Positions 33,914 to 41,643 of a stretch of 50,949 bases of DNA are shown here, one piece after another. Both the position numbers and the translations under genes were made by a program. A model generated the notes under the pieces. It searched no databases. It was not told the origin of the DNA and saw only the letters and a program-made list of their open reading frames with translations. The first letter of the stretch is position 1, and every line of letters starts with the position of its first letter. The DNA is from a virus. The stretch covers positions 1-50,949 of IMG/VR virus record IMGVR_UViG_3300044998_001404; one strand, given 5' to 3'.

Positions 33914-35328
33914 GCGACCACCTCCGCTTCGCGCTGACGCTCGGCCGCCACCTCGGCGAAGGACTGGCCGGTGGCAAGCAGCGTCACCGCCACGTCCGGA
34001 TGGTTTTGCTGGAAGCGCTTGACCGCGACATCGACATACTCGGGCGCGATCTCGATGGCGCGGCACACGCGGCCGGTGCGCTCGGCGGCGAGCATGGCCG
34101 TGCCGCTGCCGCCGAAGGGCTCGAACACCACAGCGCCTTCGTCCGAGTACGCCTCCATGACAAACTGCGGCAGCGCCACCGGGAACACGGCCGGGTGATC
34201 GATGTCCTGGCCGATCTTGCCCTTGTGGCGCATGATGCGGATCACGGAATCCGGAATCTTGGTCTCCTGCGTCACCTGGCCGACGTGGTTCCAGGCGGTC
34301 CGGCTGCCATCCTTGTTGCGCATGCCGCCGGCGCTGGTGCCGTCGCCCCGCAGATGAGTGTCCCGCCCGGCATAGAGGCAGGGCACGATCTTGTTGGGGC
34401 GTCGCGCTTCGGAGTCCTTGCGGTTGAAGTGGAAGACGAATTCGAACGAAGGTGCCAGCCGGCCATTCCAGTCACCGGGCAATCCCGGCCCCTGGTCCCA
34501 GACATACCAGGCGAAGCGCCGCCAGCCCTGGCTGCGCATCCAGTCGAGCCAGCCGTCCCAGTAGGGAATGACTTCCTGCTCGCGGTGGATGAGGCCGAGA
34601 TTGACCAGCACCTGGCCGTTCGGAGTCATCGGCAGGTTGGCGAAGACACCGCGCATCAGGGCGTCCCAATCAATGATGGTGTTCGTGTAGTCGCGCTGGT
34701 TGCCGTAGGGTGGGGAGGTGAAGCACAAGGCGGCCAGCTCGCCCGCCATCAGCGTTCGGACGACGGCCGAATCGGTGGCATCGCCACAGATCAGGCGGTG
34801 TGCGCCGATCTGCCAGACATCGCCTGGACGCGATACCGGGTTCGATGGCACCTCCGGCACATCGTCGGCGGCATCGTTCTCGGTTTCATCCGAAGACTCG
34901 TCCTGTAGTGCCTGCTCGGCACCGACCAGCAGTTCCTCGATCTCCTCGTTGGAGAAGCCGGTCATGGAGAGGTCGTAACCCGACTCCGACAACTCGGCCA
35001 GTTCCAGCGAGAGCAGTTCCTCATCCCACCCCGCATCCAGTGCCAGGCGGTTGTCGGCGATCACGTAGGCCCGCTTCTGCGCCGGCGTGAGATGGCCAAG
35101 TTCGATGACCGGAACTTCTGGCAGATCCAGCTTGCGCGCAGCCGCCAGACGGCCGTGGCCAGCAATGATGCCGTTGCTGCCATCGACGAGGATGGGCTGT
35201 GTCCAGCCGAACTCGACGATGCTGGCCGCGATCTTTGCGATCTGGCTTTCAGAATGCGTGCGCGGGTTACGGGCGTAGGGGATCAGCGTCTCGATCTTGC
35301 GATATTCGACGCGCAACTGTTCGGTCAT
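33910..35328 (-). CDS. Second ParB-like/DNA methyltransferase fusion (N4-cytosine-like)
   Basis: A 472-aa paralogue of the neighbour with the same ParB-like head (TLIPYARNPRTHSESQIAKIAASI, IIAGHGR 54-60) but motif IV TSPPYG (204-209) and S-adenosylmethionine motif EPFGGSGTA; an SPPY motif suggests N4-cytosine, though N6-adenine cannot be excluded. Likely a duplicate that diverged to a different target. The ATG at 35328 opens the conserved ParB-like region. The two genes form a translationally coupled pair. Confidence 0.9.
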   Translation of the reverse strand: MTEQLRVEYRKIETLIPYARNPRTHSESQIAKIAASIVEFGWTQPILVDGSNGIIAGHGRLAAARKLDLPEVPVIELGHLTPAQKRAYVIADNRLALDAGWDEELLSLELAELSESGYDLSMTGFSNEEIEELLVGAEQALQDESSDETENDAADDVPEVPSNPVSRPGDVWQIGAHRLICGDATDSAVVRTLMAGELAALCFTSPPYGNQRDYTNTIIDWDALMRGVFANLPMTPNGQVLVNLGLIHREQEVIPYWDGWLDWMRSQGWRRFAWYVWDQGPGLPGDWNGRLAPSFEFVFHFNRKDSEARRPNKIVPCLYAGRDTHLRGDGTSAGGMRNKDGSRTAWNHVGQVTQETKIPDSVIRIMRHKGKIGQDIDHPAVFPVALPQFVMEAYSDEGAVVFEPFGGSGTAMLAAERTGRVCRAIEIAPEYVDVAVKRFQQNHPDVAVTLLATGQSFAEVAAERQREAEVVA

Positions 35329-35387
35329 TGGAAAACGAAGTTTCGGTGAAGGCTCATGCGCGAAGCGCGTGATGCCGGAACCAATGC

Positions 35388-35411
35388 AAAAACCCGCCAC
35401 GAGGGGCGGGT
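35388..35411 (-). terminator. Rho-independent terminator on the minus strand
   Basis: A 7-bp GC-rich stem, ACCCGCC (35392-35398) with GGCGGGT (35405-35411) around a 6-nt loop, is followed on the minus strand by TTTTT. It would end transcripts arriving from the early operon before the two methyltransferase genes, so those genes probably need read-through or a separate promoter. Confidence 0.8.
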
Positions 35412-35439
35412 CATCAAAGGGTGGTCACTCGGTTCAGGT

Positions 35440-35473
35440 GGTAACCGGGGTGGTAACTGGTAACCCCGGTAAC
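35440..35473. repeat. Four GGTAAC repeats with a C/G-rich inner palindrome
   Basis: GGTAAC occurs at 35440, 35452, 35459 and 35468, spaced 12, 7 and 9 nt. CGGGGT and ACCCCG between them can pair. Iteron-like repeats bind replication or regulatory proteins; these lie next to the early operon. Confidence 0.5.
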
Positions 35474-35751
35474 CTCGTTTCGGGATCGGACGCTAGCGAA
35501 ATGCCGCGCTCGCGCCCCCCGCATTGCATGGTGGCCAGGAAGGACCCGTGGCAATGGGGCGTGGCCATCGCGGGCTGGAAACGACGAAGGCCACAGACTG
35601 TGCTGTGGCCTTCAGACGTACTTCGCTCGCGAGATTAGCCGTAATACTAGCGAAAATCCCTTCAGATGTTGCACGCCAAAAAGTCGTCGAAACCCGCAGC
35701 GTTCCGCAGGATTCCGATTGGCTTTGCAACGGCTCGCAACTACACGCAACG
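35474..35751. other. Gene-free stretch with a perfect 10-bp hairpin
   Basis: No gene is supported here. The main element is the perfect inverted repeat AAGGCCACAG (35587-35596) / CTGTGGCCTT (35603-35612) with a 6-nt loop, which lacks a T-run on either strand, so it is not a standard terminator. It could be a protein site or an RNA structure at the 3' end of the early transcript. Confidence 0.4.
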
Positions 35752-36156
35752 TCAGCGCGCATTGGCTACCGCTCCATGTCTCTTCGCCCCTTGCAGCTGC
35801 TCGGCCACGATCGCCAGTGCTGCCTGCCAACGACGCCAGGCAGTGGTCCGGTCACAGGCGAAGCGGCAACAGATATCTTTCCACGGGTACCGCTGTGCCC
35901 GCATCCAGACGAGGTGTCGCTGTTCCTCCTCAAGCCACTGGACCCACCGCATGGTCTCCAGCATCCGGTCGATGGCCGCAGGGTCGGGCGGAAAGCGGTA
36001 GAGCGGTGGCTCTGCGCCGAGGTTTTCCCATGGCATGCGTTTGATCGCCGGCCAGCAGTTGAAGTAGCCCTGCACGCGAACCGGAGGAAGGCGGTGGGCA
36101 GTTCGTGCGGCCTCGATGAACCGGTCGGCCACGGTTTCGATCGTCCACTCAGCCAT
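35752..36156 (-). CDS. DUF6362-like helix-turn-helix protein
   Basis: A 134-aa protein (MAEWTIETVADRFIEAARTAHRLPPVRVQGYFNCWPAIKR; LETMRWVQWLEEEQRHLVWMRAQRYPWKDICCRFACDRTTAWRRWQAAL). The segment YPWKDICCRFACDRTTAWRRW is a clear helix-turn-helix of sigma-factor/terminase-small type. It probably binds DNA, perhaps as an early-to-late regulator. It is the last gene of the early operon. Confidence 0.75.
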   Translation of the reverse strand: MAEWTIETVADRFIEAARTAHRLPPVRVQGYFNCWPAIKRMPWENLGAEPPLYRFPPDPAAIDRMLETMRWVQWLEEEQRHLVWMRAQRYPWKDICCRFACDRTTAWRRWQAALAIVAEQLQGAKRHGAVANAR

Positions 36157-36361
36157 GTTGACGCTCCTTCGAGCCGTACAGCCGATCGCAGATCCGGCGC
36201 AGCAGTTCGCGTTCGACCCAATCGAGTCGCGTGTCGTCGGGTGAGATCACCAGGATCTGCTGGTCGCGCCATCCTTCGCGCTTGATCTGCTCCGGATCGA
36301 GGCGCGGATCGGGCTGCAGTCGAGCCAGGGCACAGCGGTAGGGGTGAGTCGGAACCTTCAT
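36149..36361 (-). CDS. Small early protein, unknown
   Basis: A 70-aa protein (HPYRCALARLQPDPRLDPEQIKREGWRDQQILVISPDDTRLDWVERELLRRICDRLYG) coupled by short overlaps to its neighbours. It has no motif I can assign; the WVERELLRRICDRLYG helix may be a protein-interaction segment. Confidence 0.6.
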   Translation of the reverse strand: MKVPTHPYRCALARLQPDPRLDPEQIKREGWRDQQILVISPDDTRLDWVERELLRRICDRLYGSKERQHG

Positions 36362-36362
36362 C

Positions 36363-36827
36363 TCACACCTCCTGTGTCTCGACGGCCCAGTGCAACAGCG
36401 CAATGGCATCGGCTTCGTTGTCGTCAGCCGGTGCGTGGCCACGCAACCGGGCGGCGCTGATCATCTGATCCTTGTTCGCGTTGCCCTTGCCGGTCGCGTG
36501 CTTCTTGATCGTGCCCACCGGCACCCCCTGATAGGGAATGCCGTGGTGCTCGCACCACGCCGTGAGCGTGGCCAGAAACCCGCCGTAGGCGTGGGCGGCA
36601 TCGACACCGGCGTGGCGGCGCACTTCCTCGAAGACCAGCGTGTCGATCCCGTCGGCGTGGCCTTTCAACTCGGTTAGCCAACGCCGGAAACGCAGAAAGC
36701 GCATGCCGCCACCCTCGAAGCGTTGTGGGCGGAAGCTCTCGGAGCCGCTCGTGATGTGGCCGTCACTGCCGCGCAGCGCCCAGCCGGTGGTGGTGCCCAG
36801 GTCCAGGGCGAGGAGTGTCGTGTTCAT
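36363..36827 (-). CDS. RuvC-like Holliday-junction resolvase/nuclease
   Basis: A 154-aa protein with RuvC-fold acidic positions: D9 in ALDLGTTTG, E67/E68 in LVFEEVRRH and the acidic pair D136/D140 in HAPADDNEADAIAL. Length and motif order match phage RuvC-type endonucleases that resolve recombination or branched replication intermediates before packaging. It is separated by a 143-nt palindrome-rich gap from the upstream primase gene. Confidence 0.8.
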   Translation of the reverse strand: MNTTLLALDLGTTTGWALRGSDGHITSGSESFRPQRFEGGGMRFLRFRRWLTELKGHADGIDTLVFEEVRRHAGVDAAHAYGGFLATLTAWCEHHGIPYQGVPVGTIKKHATGKGNANKDQMISAARLRGHAPADDNEADAIALLHWAVETQEV

Positions 36828-36851
36828 GTATTTCGTCCTTTCTTGCTTCCG

Positions 36852-36950
36852 GTCTGACACATCTGACGGGTCATGTCGTAACTTCCCGTGACGCGCGCAC
36901 GCGCACGCGCGTATAGAGAGTTACGATGTAGTCCGTCAGATCCGTCAGAC
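36852..36950. repeat. Nested symmetric dyad, candidate replication origin or operator
   Basis: Three pairs of arms share one centre near 36901. Outer arms GTCTGACACATCTGACGG (36852-36869) and CCGTCAGATCCGTCAGAC (36933-36950) pair at 16 of 18 positions and contain two TCTGAC units each. Inner arms TCGTAACT (36876-36883) and AGTTACGA (36919-36926) pair perfectly and are 6 nt from the outer arms on both sides. The core ACGCGCG...CGCGCGT (36891-36912) is an alternating purine-pyrimidine run. Adjacent to the primase-helicase gene, it could be an origin. Confidence 0.6.
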
Positions 36951-36970
36951 ACGGGTCGATTGCGAGGTCA

Positions 36971-39256
36971 TCAGTCATCGGCATAAGGTGCGGAGGCTGG
37001 CGTCGGCGGGTGTTTGAGGCCAACGCCCCGGAAGCCGCGCACCCCCATGCTGTTGCGCCACTTCTCCAGCCCTCGGGTGAGCAGCAGATCGGCAAAGCGC
37101 TTCTGCGAGCCGACGAACTCACCGGCACTGTCGGCCCACTGTTTCCAGTCGGTGAACAGCTCGGCGGTCAGCGACTTGGCATTGGCCTCGCGCACGCAGC
37201 GCTCGTCGAGCCAGCGGCCCAGCGCGTCCTCGGCCTCGAAATACTCCTCGGTGGCTTCCACCACCCGCTGCGGCGGATCGAGCCGGCCCAGACGCTGCCA
37301 GGCGAGACAGCCTTCCACCGCCCAAGCGAGAATCCCGTCGCGCTCGGCCAGCAATTTCTGCTGCAGATACTTGTCGCGCCGCTCGGGCGGCACGGTGATC
37401 GTGAAGGGGATCAGGTGCAGCCGCCGCTTCATCGCCTCGTCGATGTTGCGAATCGCCGGCTTGTGATTACCCGCCACGAACAACTTGAACTGCGGCCAGA
37501 ACTCGAAGAAGTCCTGCCGCATGAAGCGCGCGGAGATCTTGTCGCCGCCGGTGAGGCTCTTGACCTTGGATTCGGCCCAGCGCCGCCCTTGTTCGGTTTC
37601 GATGGCCGCCACGAAGCGCGCGCCGCGCAGCCCTGCCATGTCGGTCGGATGCCGGTCGGTGCGCGTCTCCATGAAGGTGTCCATCGGCGCGTTGGTCGCG
37701 TAGTCGCCAAGAATCGTGGCCAGGGTATTCACGAACACCGACTTGCCGTTCGCGCCCGTGCCGTACAGGAAGAACAGGGCATGCTCCTGCGTCGATCCGG
37801 TCAGCGCGTAGCCCACCATCCGCTGCAGGTAGGTCTGCAACTCCACGTCACCGCCCGTGACTTCATCGAGGAAGCGTCGCCAGGTCGGGCAATCCCCTCC
37901 CGGCGTGGCCGTGGTGATCTTGGTCATCCGGTCAGCACGCTCATGTGGCCGCTGGCGGCCGGTTTTCAGATCGACCACACCGCCCGGGGTGTTGAGCAGC
38001 CACGGGTCGACATCCCACTCCTCGGTGGTCGCGGCATGCCGGCGATCCGCCCGGGCCAGCCGTTCCACACCGCCGACCGTTCCTGCGCTGGCCAATTTGG
38101 CGGCGACCTTGGGGTTGTCGGCGCGCACAGCCGTCTGGCGGCAGACGCTGCGGATCAAGTCCGTGGCCGCCAGCGTGTCCTCGGTCCGCCAGCGATTGCC
38201 ATCCCACACCAGCCAGCGCCCCCAGCCGGCGACATAACGCCAGTCGCGGTGGTAGCGCCGGGTGAAGGCCAGGGCCAGCGCATCCTCCGTACCCCAGACC
38301 GATTCGTCACTGCCGACCACCGGCTCTGCCTCATCGGCCACGTCATGCATCTGCAAACGCGGACCATGGGCGAGGAAGGCGGCAACATCGAAGCCCTCGG
38401 CAATGGCGTCAGCCGCATCCCATCCCTCAGCCGCTTCCTCGGGCGGATACAGGATGTGGCAAGTTTTTGCGCCCGCCGACAAGATCGCCTGCGCTGCCTG
38501 CGTCGCGTACTCCCAGCCCGGCTTGTCGCGGTCGGGCCAGATCAGCACCGACTTGCCGGCCAGCGGCGACCAGTCGGTCTTCTCCACCGGAGCATTTGCG
38601 CCGTGCATCGCCGTGGTTGCCACGATGCCGACATCGATCAAGGCCTGGGCGCACTTCTCGCCCTCGACCAGCACGACCTGCGCGGCATCCTTCATTCCCG
38701 GTTGGTTGTAGAGCGGGCGTGGGTCAGGCGGAGCCATCTTGCGCCTCTTGGCATCCCACGGCCGGAACTGTTTCTTCTGCCCGGGTGGGTCATAGCGGTA
38801 GACCACAGCGATCAGGTGACCACCGGCGTCCAGGTAGTCCCACTTGGCCGTGGCGGGGCCGAGATCGTCGAGAGATGCTTCTTTCTTGCGAGCCCTGCGC
38901 TTGGTCGCCATGGGCGTGCGCCCGAGCAGGTCGGTTGCCACATCGAGCACACGCGGGAAATTCCCATGCACATCGATGCCGTGATGCGCCGCGACCAGCG
39001 CGAAGATGTCGCCGCCCTCCCCGGTGGCGCGATCCGTCCACAGCCCGGCCTTCTCGCCATCGAGTACCACCTCGAGGCTATCGCCCGGACTGCCCAGTAC
39101 GTCGCCAATGAGAAACTTGCCCTTGCGCTTCTTCCCCGCCGGGAACATCGTGGACAATACCGAATCGAGACGTGCGAGCAATTCGACGCGAAGCGCGTCG
39201 CGGTCGGCAGAGGGGGCATGAGGAACGGGTGTTCGCGTATTGTTGAAATCAAGCAT
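36971..39256 (-). CDS. P4-type primase-helicase (replication initiator)
   Basis: A 761-aa protein with a toprim-like primase half (VVLVEGEKCAQALIDVG near 195; LIWPDRDKPG near 238) and a superfamily 3-type helicase half (Walker A FFLYGTGANGKSVFVNTLA near 500, with later FVAGNHKPAIRNIDEAMKRRLHLIPF). Phage P4 alpha protein combines primase, helicase and origin binding in one chain; this is its likely homologue. The ATG at 39256 is favoured by AGGAAGG 5 nt upstream, rather than the upstream ATG at 39271. It overlaps the next gene by 8 nt. Confidence 0.9.
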   Translation of the reverse strand: MLDFNNTRTPVPHAPSADRDALRVELLARLDSVLSTMFPAGKKRKGKFLIGDVLGSPGDSLEVVLDGEKAGLWTDRATGEGGDIFALVAAHHGIDVHGNFPRVLDVATDLLGRTPMATKRRARKKEASLDDLGPATAKWDYLDAGGHLIAVVYRYDPPGQKKQFRPWDAKRRKMAPPDPRPLYNQPGMKDAAQVVLVEGEKCAQALIDVGIVATTAMHGANAPVEKTDWSPLAGKSVLIWPDRDKPGWEYATQAAQAILSAGAKTCHILYPPEEAAEGWDAADAIAEGFDVAAFLAHGPRLQMHDVADEAEPVVGSDESVWGTEDALALAFTRRYHRDWRYVAGWGRWLVWDGNRWRTEDTLAATDLIRSVCRQTAVRADNPKVAAKLASAGTVGGVERLARADRRHAATTEEWDVDPWLLNTPGGVVDLKTGRQRPHERADRMTKITTATPGGDCPTWRRFLDEVTGGDVELQTYLQRMVGYALTGSTQEHALFFLYGTGANGKSVFVNTLATILGDYATNAPMDTFMETRTDRHPTDMAGLRGARFVAAIETEQGRRWAESKVKSLTGGDKISARFMRQDFFEFWPQFKLFVAGNHKPAIRNIDEAMKRRLHLIPFTITVPPERRDKYLQQKLLAERDGILAWAVEGCLAWQRLGRLDPPQRVVEATEEYFEAEDALGRWLDERCVREANAKSLTAELFTDWKQWADSAGEFVGSQKRFADLLLTRGLEKWRNSMGVRGFRGVGLKHPPTPASAPYADD

Positions 39257-39560
39257 GGACACCTTCCTCATTGGTGTCCGCCGGGTTCAGGTAACCCGCC
39301 TTGGTCGCGATCTCTCGCATGAAGTCGGCCGACATGCCAACTTGATCGCACCACAACTCCAGGCGCCCGTCTCGGAAAAACCGCCTGGCTTCGGTACGCA
39401 GATGCTTTGATGGCGAGCACAGGTCAATGAACGCCTGCTTGATCACGGCTACGACCAGGCGCGACTCCGGGCACACAACGGCCACATGGCGCAGTAGCAG
39501 ACGTTCAAGCAGGGATGGGCCGATCAAGGGATTCTGGCGACGGATGGCACGTGAATTCAT
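39249..39560 (-). CDS. Small early protein, unknown
   Basis: A 103-aa protein (MNSRAIRRQNPLIGPSLLERLLLRHVAVV, then VVAVIKQAFIDLCSPSKHLRTEARRFFRDGRLELWCDQVGMSADFMREIATKAGYL). The last part (QVGMSADFMREIATKAGYL) may be a helix-turn-helix. It is coupled by overlaps to the nuclease and primase genes. The family is not recognised. Confidence 0.65.
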   Translation of the reverse strand: MNSRAIRRQNPLIGPSLLERLLLRHVAVVCPESRLVVAVIKQAFIDLCSPSKHLRTEARRFFRDGRLELWCDQVGMSADFMREIATKAGYLNPADTNEEGVHA

Positions 39561-40315
39561 AACTGCACCCCCGATGCGTTCACCCCCTGCTCGCTCCAAC
39601 AGCGGTCCTGCCATGCGCACATCCGGCATTCGAAGTGGGTTGAGTCATTGAACGCACGCGGCAGAAGTTCTCCCGCCTCTGTCGCCGTGATGACCTTCAC
39701 TGCCCGATCCGACATGCGCTGGGCCAGGGCCGCGTCAAAAGGCACGAGCTCGGTGTAGATCTCCATCGTGTCGGCGTTAAGCGCCGTGAAGATCGCCGGG
39801 TGCTCGGTGAGTTCGAGATAGGCTTGATAGATCGCCACTTGCGCGGCATAGACGGGTTTGGCGACGGCCAGGCCGCTTTTTTCAAGCTCGCGCCAGGACT
39901 TGTTTCCCAGGCATTTGCATTCCCAGAGTGCCGGATAGGCGAAGCCCTCCGGGCCACCGACGATGACGCCGTCGATATGGCCCTGCAGGCGGTCCTCGGC
40001 CACGGAAAAGCCGAACTGCTCGCCGTCGACCTTGCGGGTGCGCAGGTCGAAGCCTGCGTCCCGCAGCCACGCGACCATGCAGTCCTCTATGACGTGGCCG
40101 CGTTCGAAGATGCGTAGCATGCGTCCCTCGGTTTCGCGGCCCGGGTCGACCGGTGCCTGGGCGTACTCGAACTGAAGCTGTCGCTCGCAGGCCACGCCTA
40201 GACGCGATGCCCCAAGGTACTGGCGTTCCGGCTGACGGGCACGCGCCTGCTGCATCCCGGCGTCGACCAGGGCGGTGATCTGGCCGGAAAGGCTCGATGA
40301 GGAATTGAAGTCCAT
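39557..40315 (-). CDS. RecB/Cas4-like PD-(D/E)XK nuclease with iron-sulphur cysteines
   Basis: This 252-aa protein has a nuclease core with D115 (HIDGVIVG) and E132/K134 (WECKCLG), plus four cysteines C43, C230, C233 and C239 arranged as in the iron-sulphur Cas4/AddB group. A LGASRLGVACERQLQFEYA segment leads in. It probably acts as the exonuclease in recombination with the Sak4-like ATPase upstream. Its N-terminus overlaps the upstream gene by 118 nt. Confidence 0.85.
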   Translation of the reverse strand: MDFNSSSSLSGQITALVDAGMQQARARQPERQYLGASRLGVACERQLQFEYAQAPVDPGRETEGRMLRIFERGHVIEDCMVAWLRDAGFDLRTRKVDGEQFGFSVAEDRLQGHIDGVIVGGPEGFAYPALWECKCLGNKSWRELEKSGLAVAKPVYAAQVAIYQAYLELTEHPAIFTALNADTMEIYTELVPFDAALAQRMSDRAVKVITATEAGELLPRAFNDSTHFECRMCAWQDRCWSEQGVNASGVQL

Positions 40316-40794
40316 CCTGGCTTCCCTCCCTGCGGTTCTTCCCACGGCAGGTCCTCCTTCAAGTCGGCAAACGGATCACGGACGATCTCGGCCACCGGCA
40401 CGCCGCGCAGCGGCGGCGTGCTTGCCCGTTCGTGATGCTCGGTCAGCGCCTCGGTGTAGCGCGTGACGATGGCGTCGATCACCGTCATCGCCTCCGCTTC
40501 CGAATACGCCCCGAGCGGTTTGTCGAAGCCGATGTGCCCGGCCGCCGCTCCGAAGGCCTTGAGGCAATCGCGCATCGCCGCGATTTCGATATCGCTCGCA
40601 TCAACCATGTGCGCCTCCCCGCGCTCCTCGGCCGCCAGTCGCCGACCGTAGAGCGTGTGGAAGATGTCCTGGCAGCGACGGCTGCAGAACACCCAGTCGA
40701 GGGGATAGCGCCGGGGGTCGGCGATCTTGAAGCGACCATCCGAATGACCGAACCCCCGCGCCTGCCGTTTGCATACCCAGCATTTGCCGCTCAT
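40198..40794 (-). CDS. Zinc-binding early protein (DUF6511-like)
   Basis: This 198-aa protein starts MSGKCWVCKRQARGFGHSDGRFKIADPRRYPLDWVFCSRRCQDIFHTLYGR, a cysteine-paired (CWVC...CSRRC) small zinc domain, then a helical part (IAAMRDCLKAFGAAAGHIGFDKPLGAYSEAEAMTVIDAIVTRYTEAL). The reading frame runs 118 nt into the nuclease gene; its last 38 residues (after WEEPQGG) look less protein-like, so the natural end may be earlier. Confidence 0.7.
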   Translation of the reverse strand: MSGKCWVCKRQARGFGHSDGRFKIADPRRYPLDWVFCSRRCQDIFHTLYGRRLAAEERGEAHMVDASDIEIAAMRDCLKAFGAAAGHIGFDKPLGAYSEAEAMTVIDAIVTRYTEALTEHHERASTPPLRGVPVAEIVRDPFADLKEDLPWEEPQGGKPGWTSIPHRAFPARSPPWSTPGCSRRVPVSRNASTLGHRV

Positions 40795-41003
40795 GCATGG
40801 CAGCCTCCCGCCTGCGCGCGCTGCCGGGCACGGACGACGTGCCCGGCACAGCAGGCAATGAGCTCGACGTAGTCGTTGCGGATGGCGGTCGTCCCGATGC
40901 GCACACCCATCGGATGGCGACAGCGGGCGATGCGCAACCCGCCGATGTCGCTGGCGCTCGACCGGTCGAGATGGCGGCAGTTGCCGCAGCGTTTTCCTGT
41001 CAT
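40791..41003 (-). CDS. Small cysteine-rich early protein
   Basis: A 70-aa protein with MTGKRCGNCRHLDRSS..., ARCRHPMGVRIGTTAIRNDYVELIACC; cysteine spacing suggests a zinc finger. It overlaps the following gene by 4 nt. The function is unknown; it may be a partner of the neighbouring recombination proteins. Confidence 0.6.
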   Translation of the reverse strand: MTGKRCGNCRHLDRSSASDIGGLRIARCRHPMGVRIGTTAIRNDYVELIACCAGHVVRARQRAQAGGCHA

Positions 41004-41014
41004 GACCGACCTCC

Positions 41015-41632
41015 TCACTGCGCCCAGGCCGGCTTGCCGGGAACGGCCGGACGCTGCGCGTTCGCCTGTTGAGGTGCTGCCGGTGCAGGTGCAACGGCAC
41101 TGCCACCGCCGGTCAGGGACTTGGAAGGCACGCCCATCAGGGCCGCGTAATCCTTGTGGTCGGGCTCGACAACGAGCTTCACCACGTTGCGGTCCTCGCC
41201 CTTGGCATCCTTCTCGACATCGACGCGGGCCAGGAACTCGATGCCGTCCAGTTCGTGAAAGCCCTGGATGCGGCGGGCGGCGGCGGCCTGGGGCGAGTTG
41301 TCCTGGGGATGGACGTTGCGGGCGGAATTGAGGATGCCCCGGATCATGCTGCGCCCCATGTTCCCCCAGGCCGGGCCTTTCGGCGAGTGCAGGCCGATGT
41401 TCGACCACATCTTGCGGCGGGCATAGGGCCCCTCCAGCACGACGAACTCGCAGGCGAGATAGACGCTGCCGGTATCGAAGCTCTGGGTGGCATAGCCTCC
41501 GCTCCAGCCCTGCGCCGGATCGTCATGGCCGCCCGGCTTGATGGTCATGCGCACCTTGACGGGGGTGCCCTTCGGAATGAGATCGAAGCCCTGCTGTTGT
41601 TCGGCGTCGTTGAAATCGGTCCAGGTGTTCAT
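41015..41632 (-). CDS. Single-strand-binding-like partner of the Sak4 ATPase
   Basis: A 205-aa protein with beta-rich core (IPKGTPVKVRMTIKPGGHDDPAQGW, SFDTGSVYLACEFVVLEGPYARRKMWSNIGLHS, FLARVDVEKDAKGEDRNVVKLVVEPDHKDY) and a disordered Pro/Ala/Gln-rich tail ending in PAVPGKPAWAQ, features typical of phage single-strand-binding proteins. It is next to the ATPase gene, as in many Sak4-type recombination modules. Assignment is by context and features. Confidence 0.65.
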   Translation of the reverse strand: MNTWTDFNDAEQQQGFDLIPKGTPVKVRMTIKPGGHDDPAQGWSGGYATQSFDTGSVYLACEFVVLEGPYARRKMWSNIGLHSPKGPAWGNMGRSMIRGILNSARNVHPQDNSPQAAAARRIQGFHELDGIEFLARVDVEKDAKGEDRNVVKLVVEPDHKDYAALMGVPSKSLTGGGSAVAPAPAAPQQANAQRPAVPGKPAWAQ

Positions 41633-41643
41633 TACGTGTCCTT

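Noticed and set aside
37010-39322. A 770-codon open frame on the plus strand opposite the primase-helicase
   Set aside because: It is the antisense shadow of a well-supported gene in GC-rich DNA; no motifs and biased Arg/Gly/His composition.
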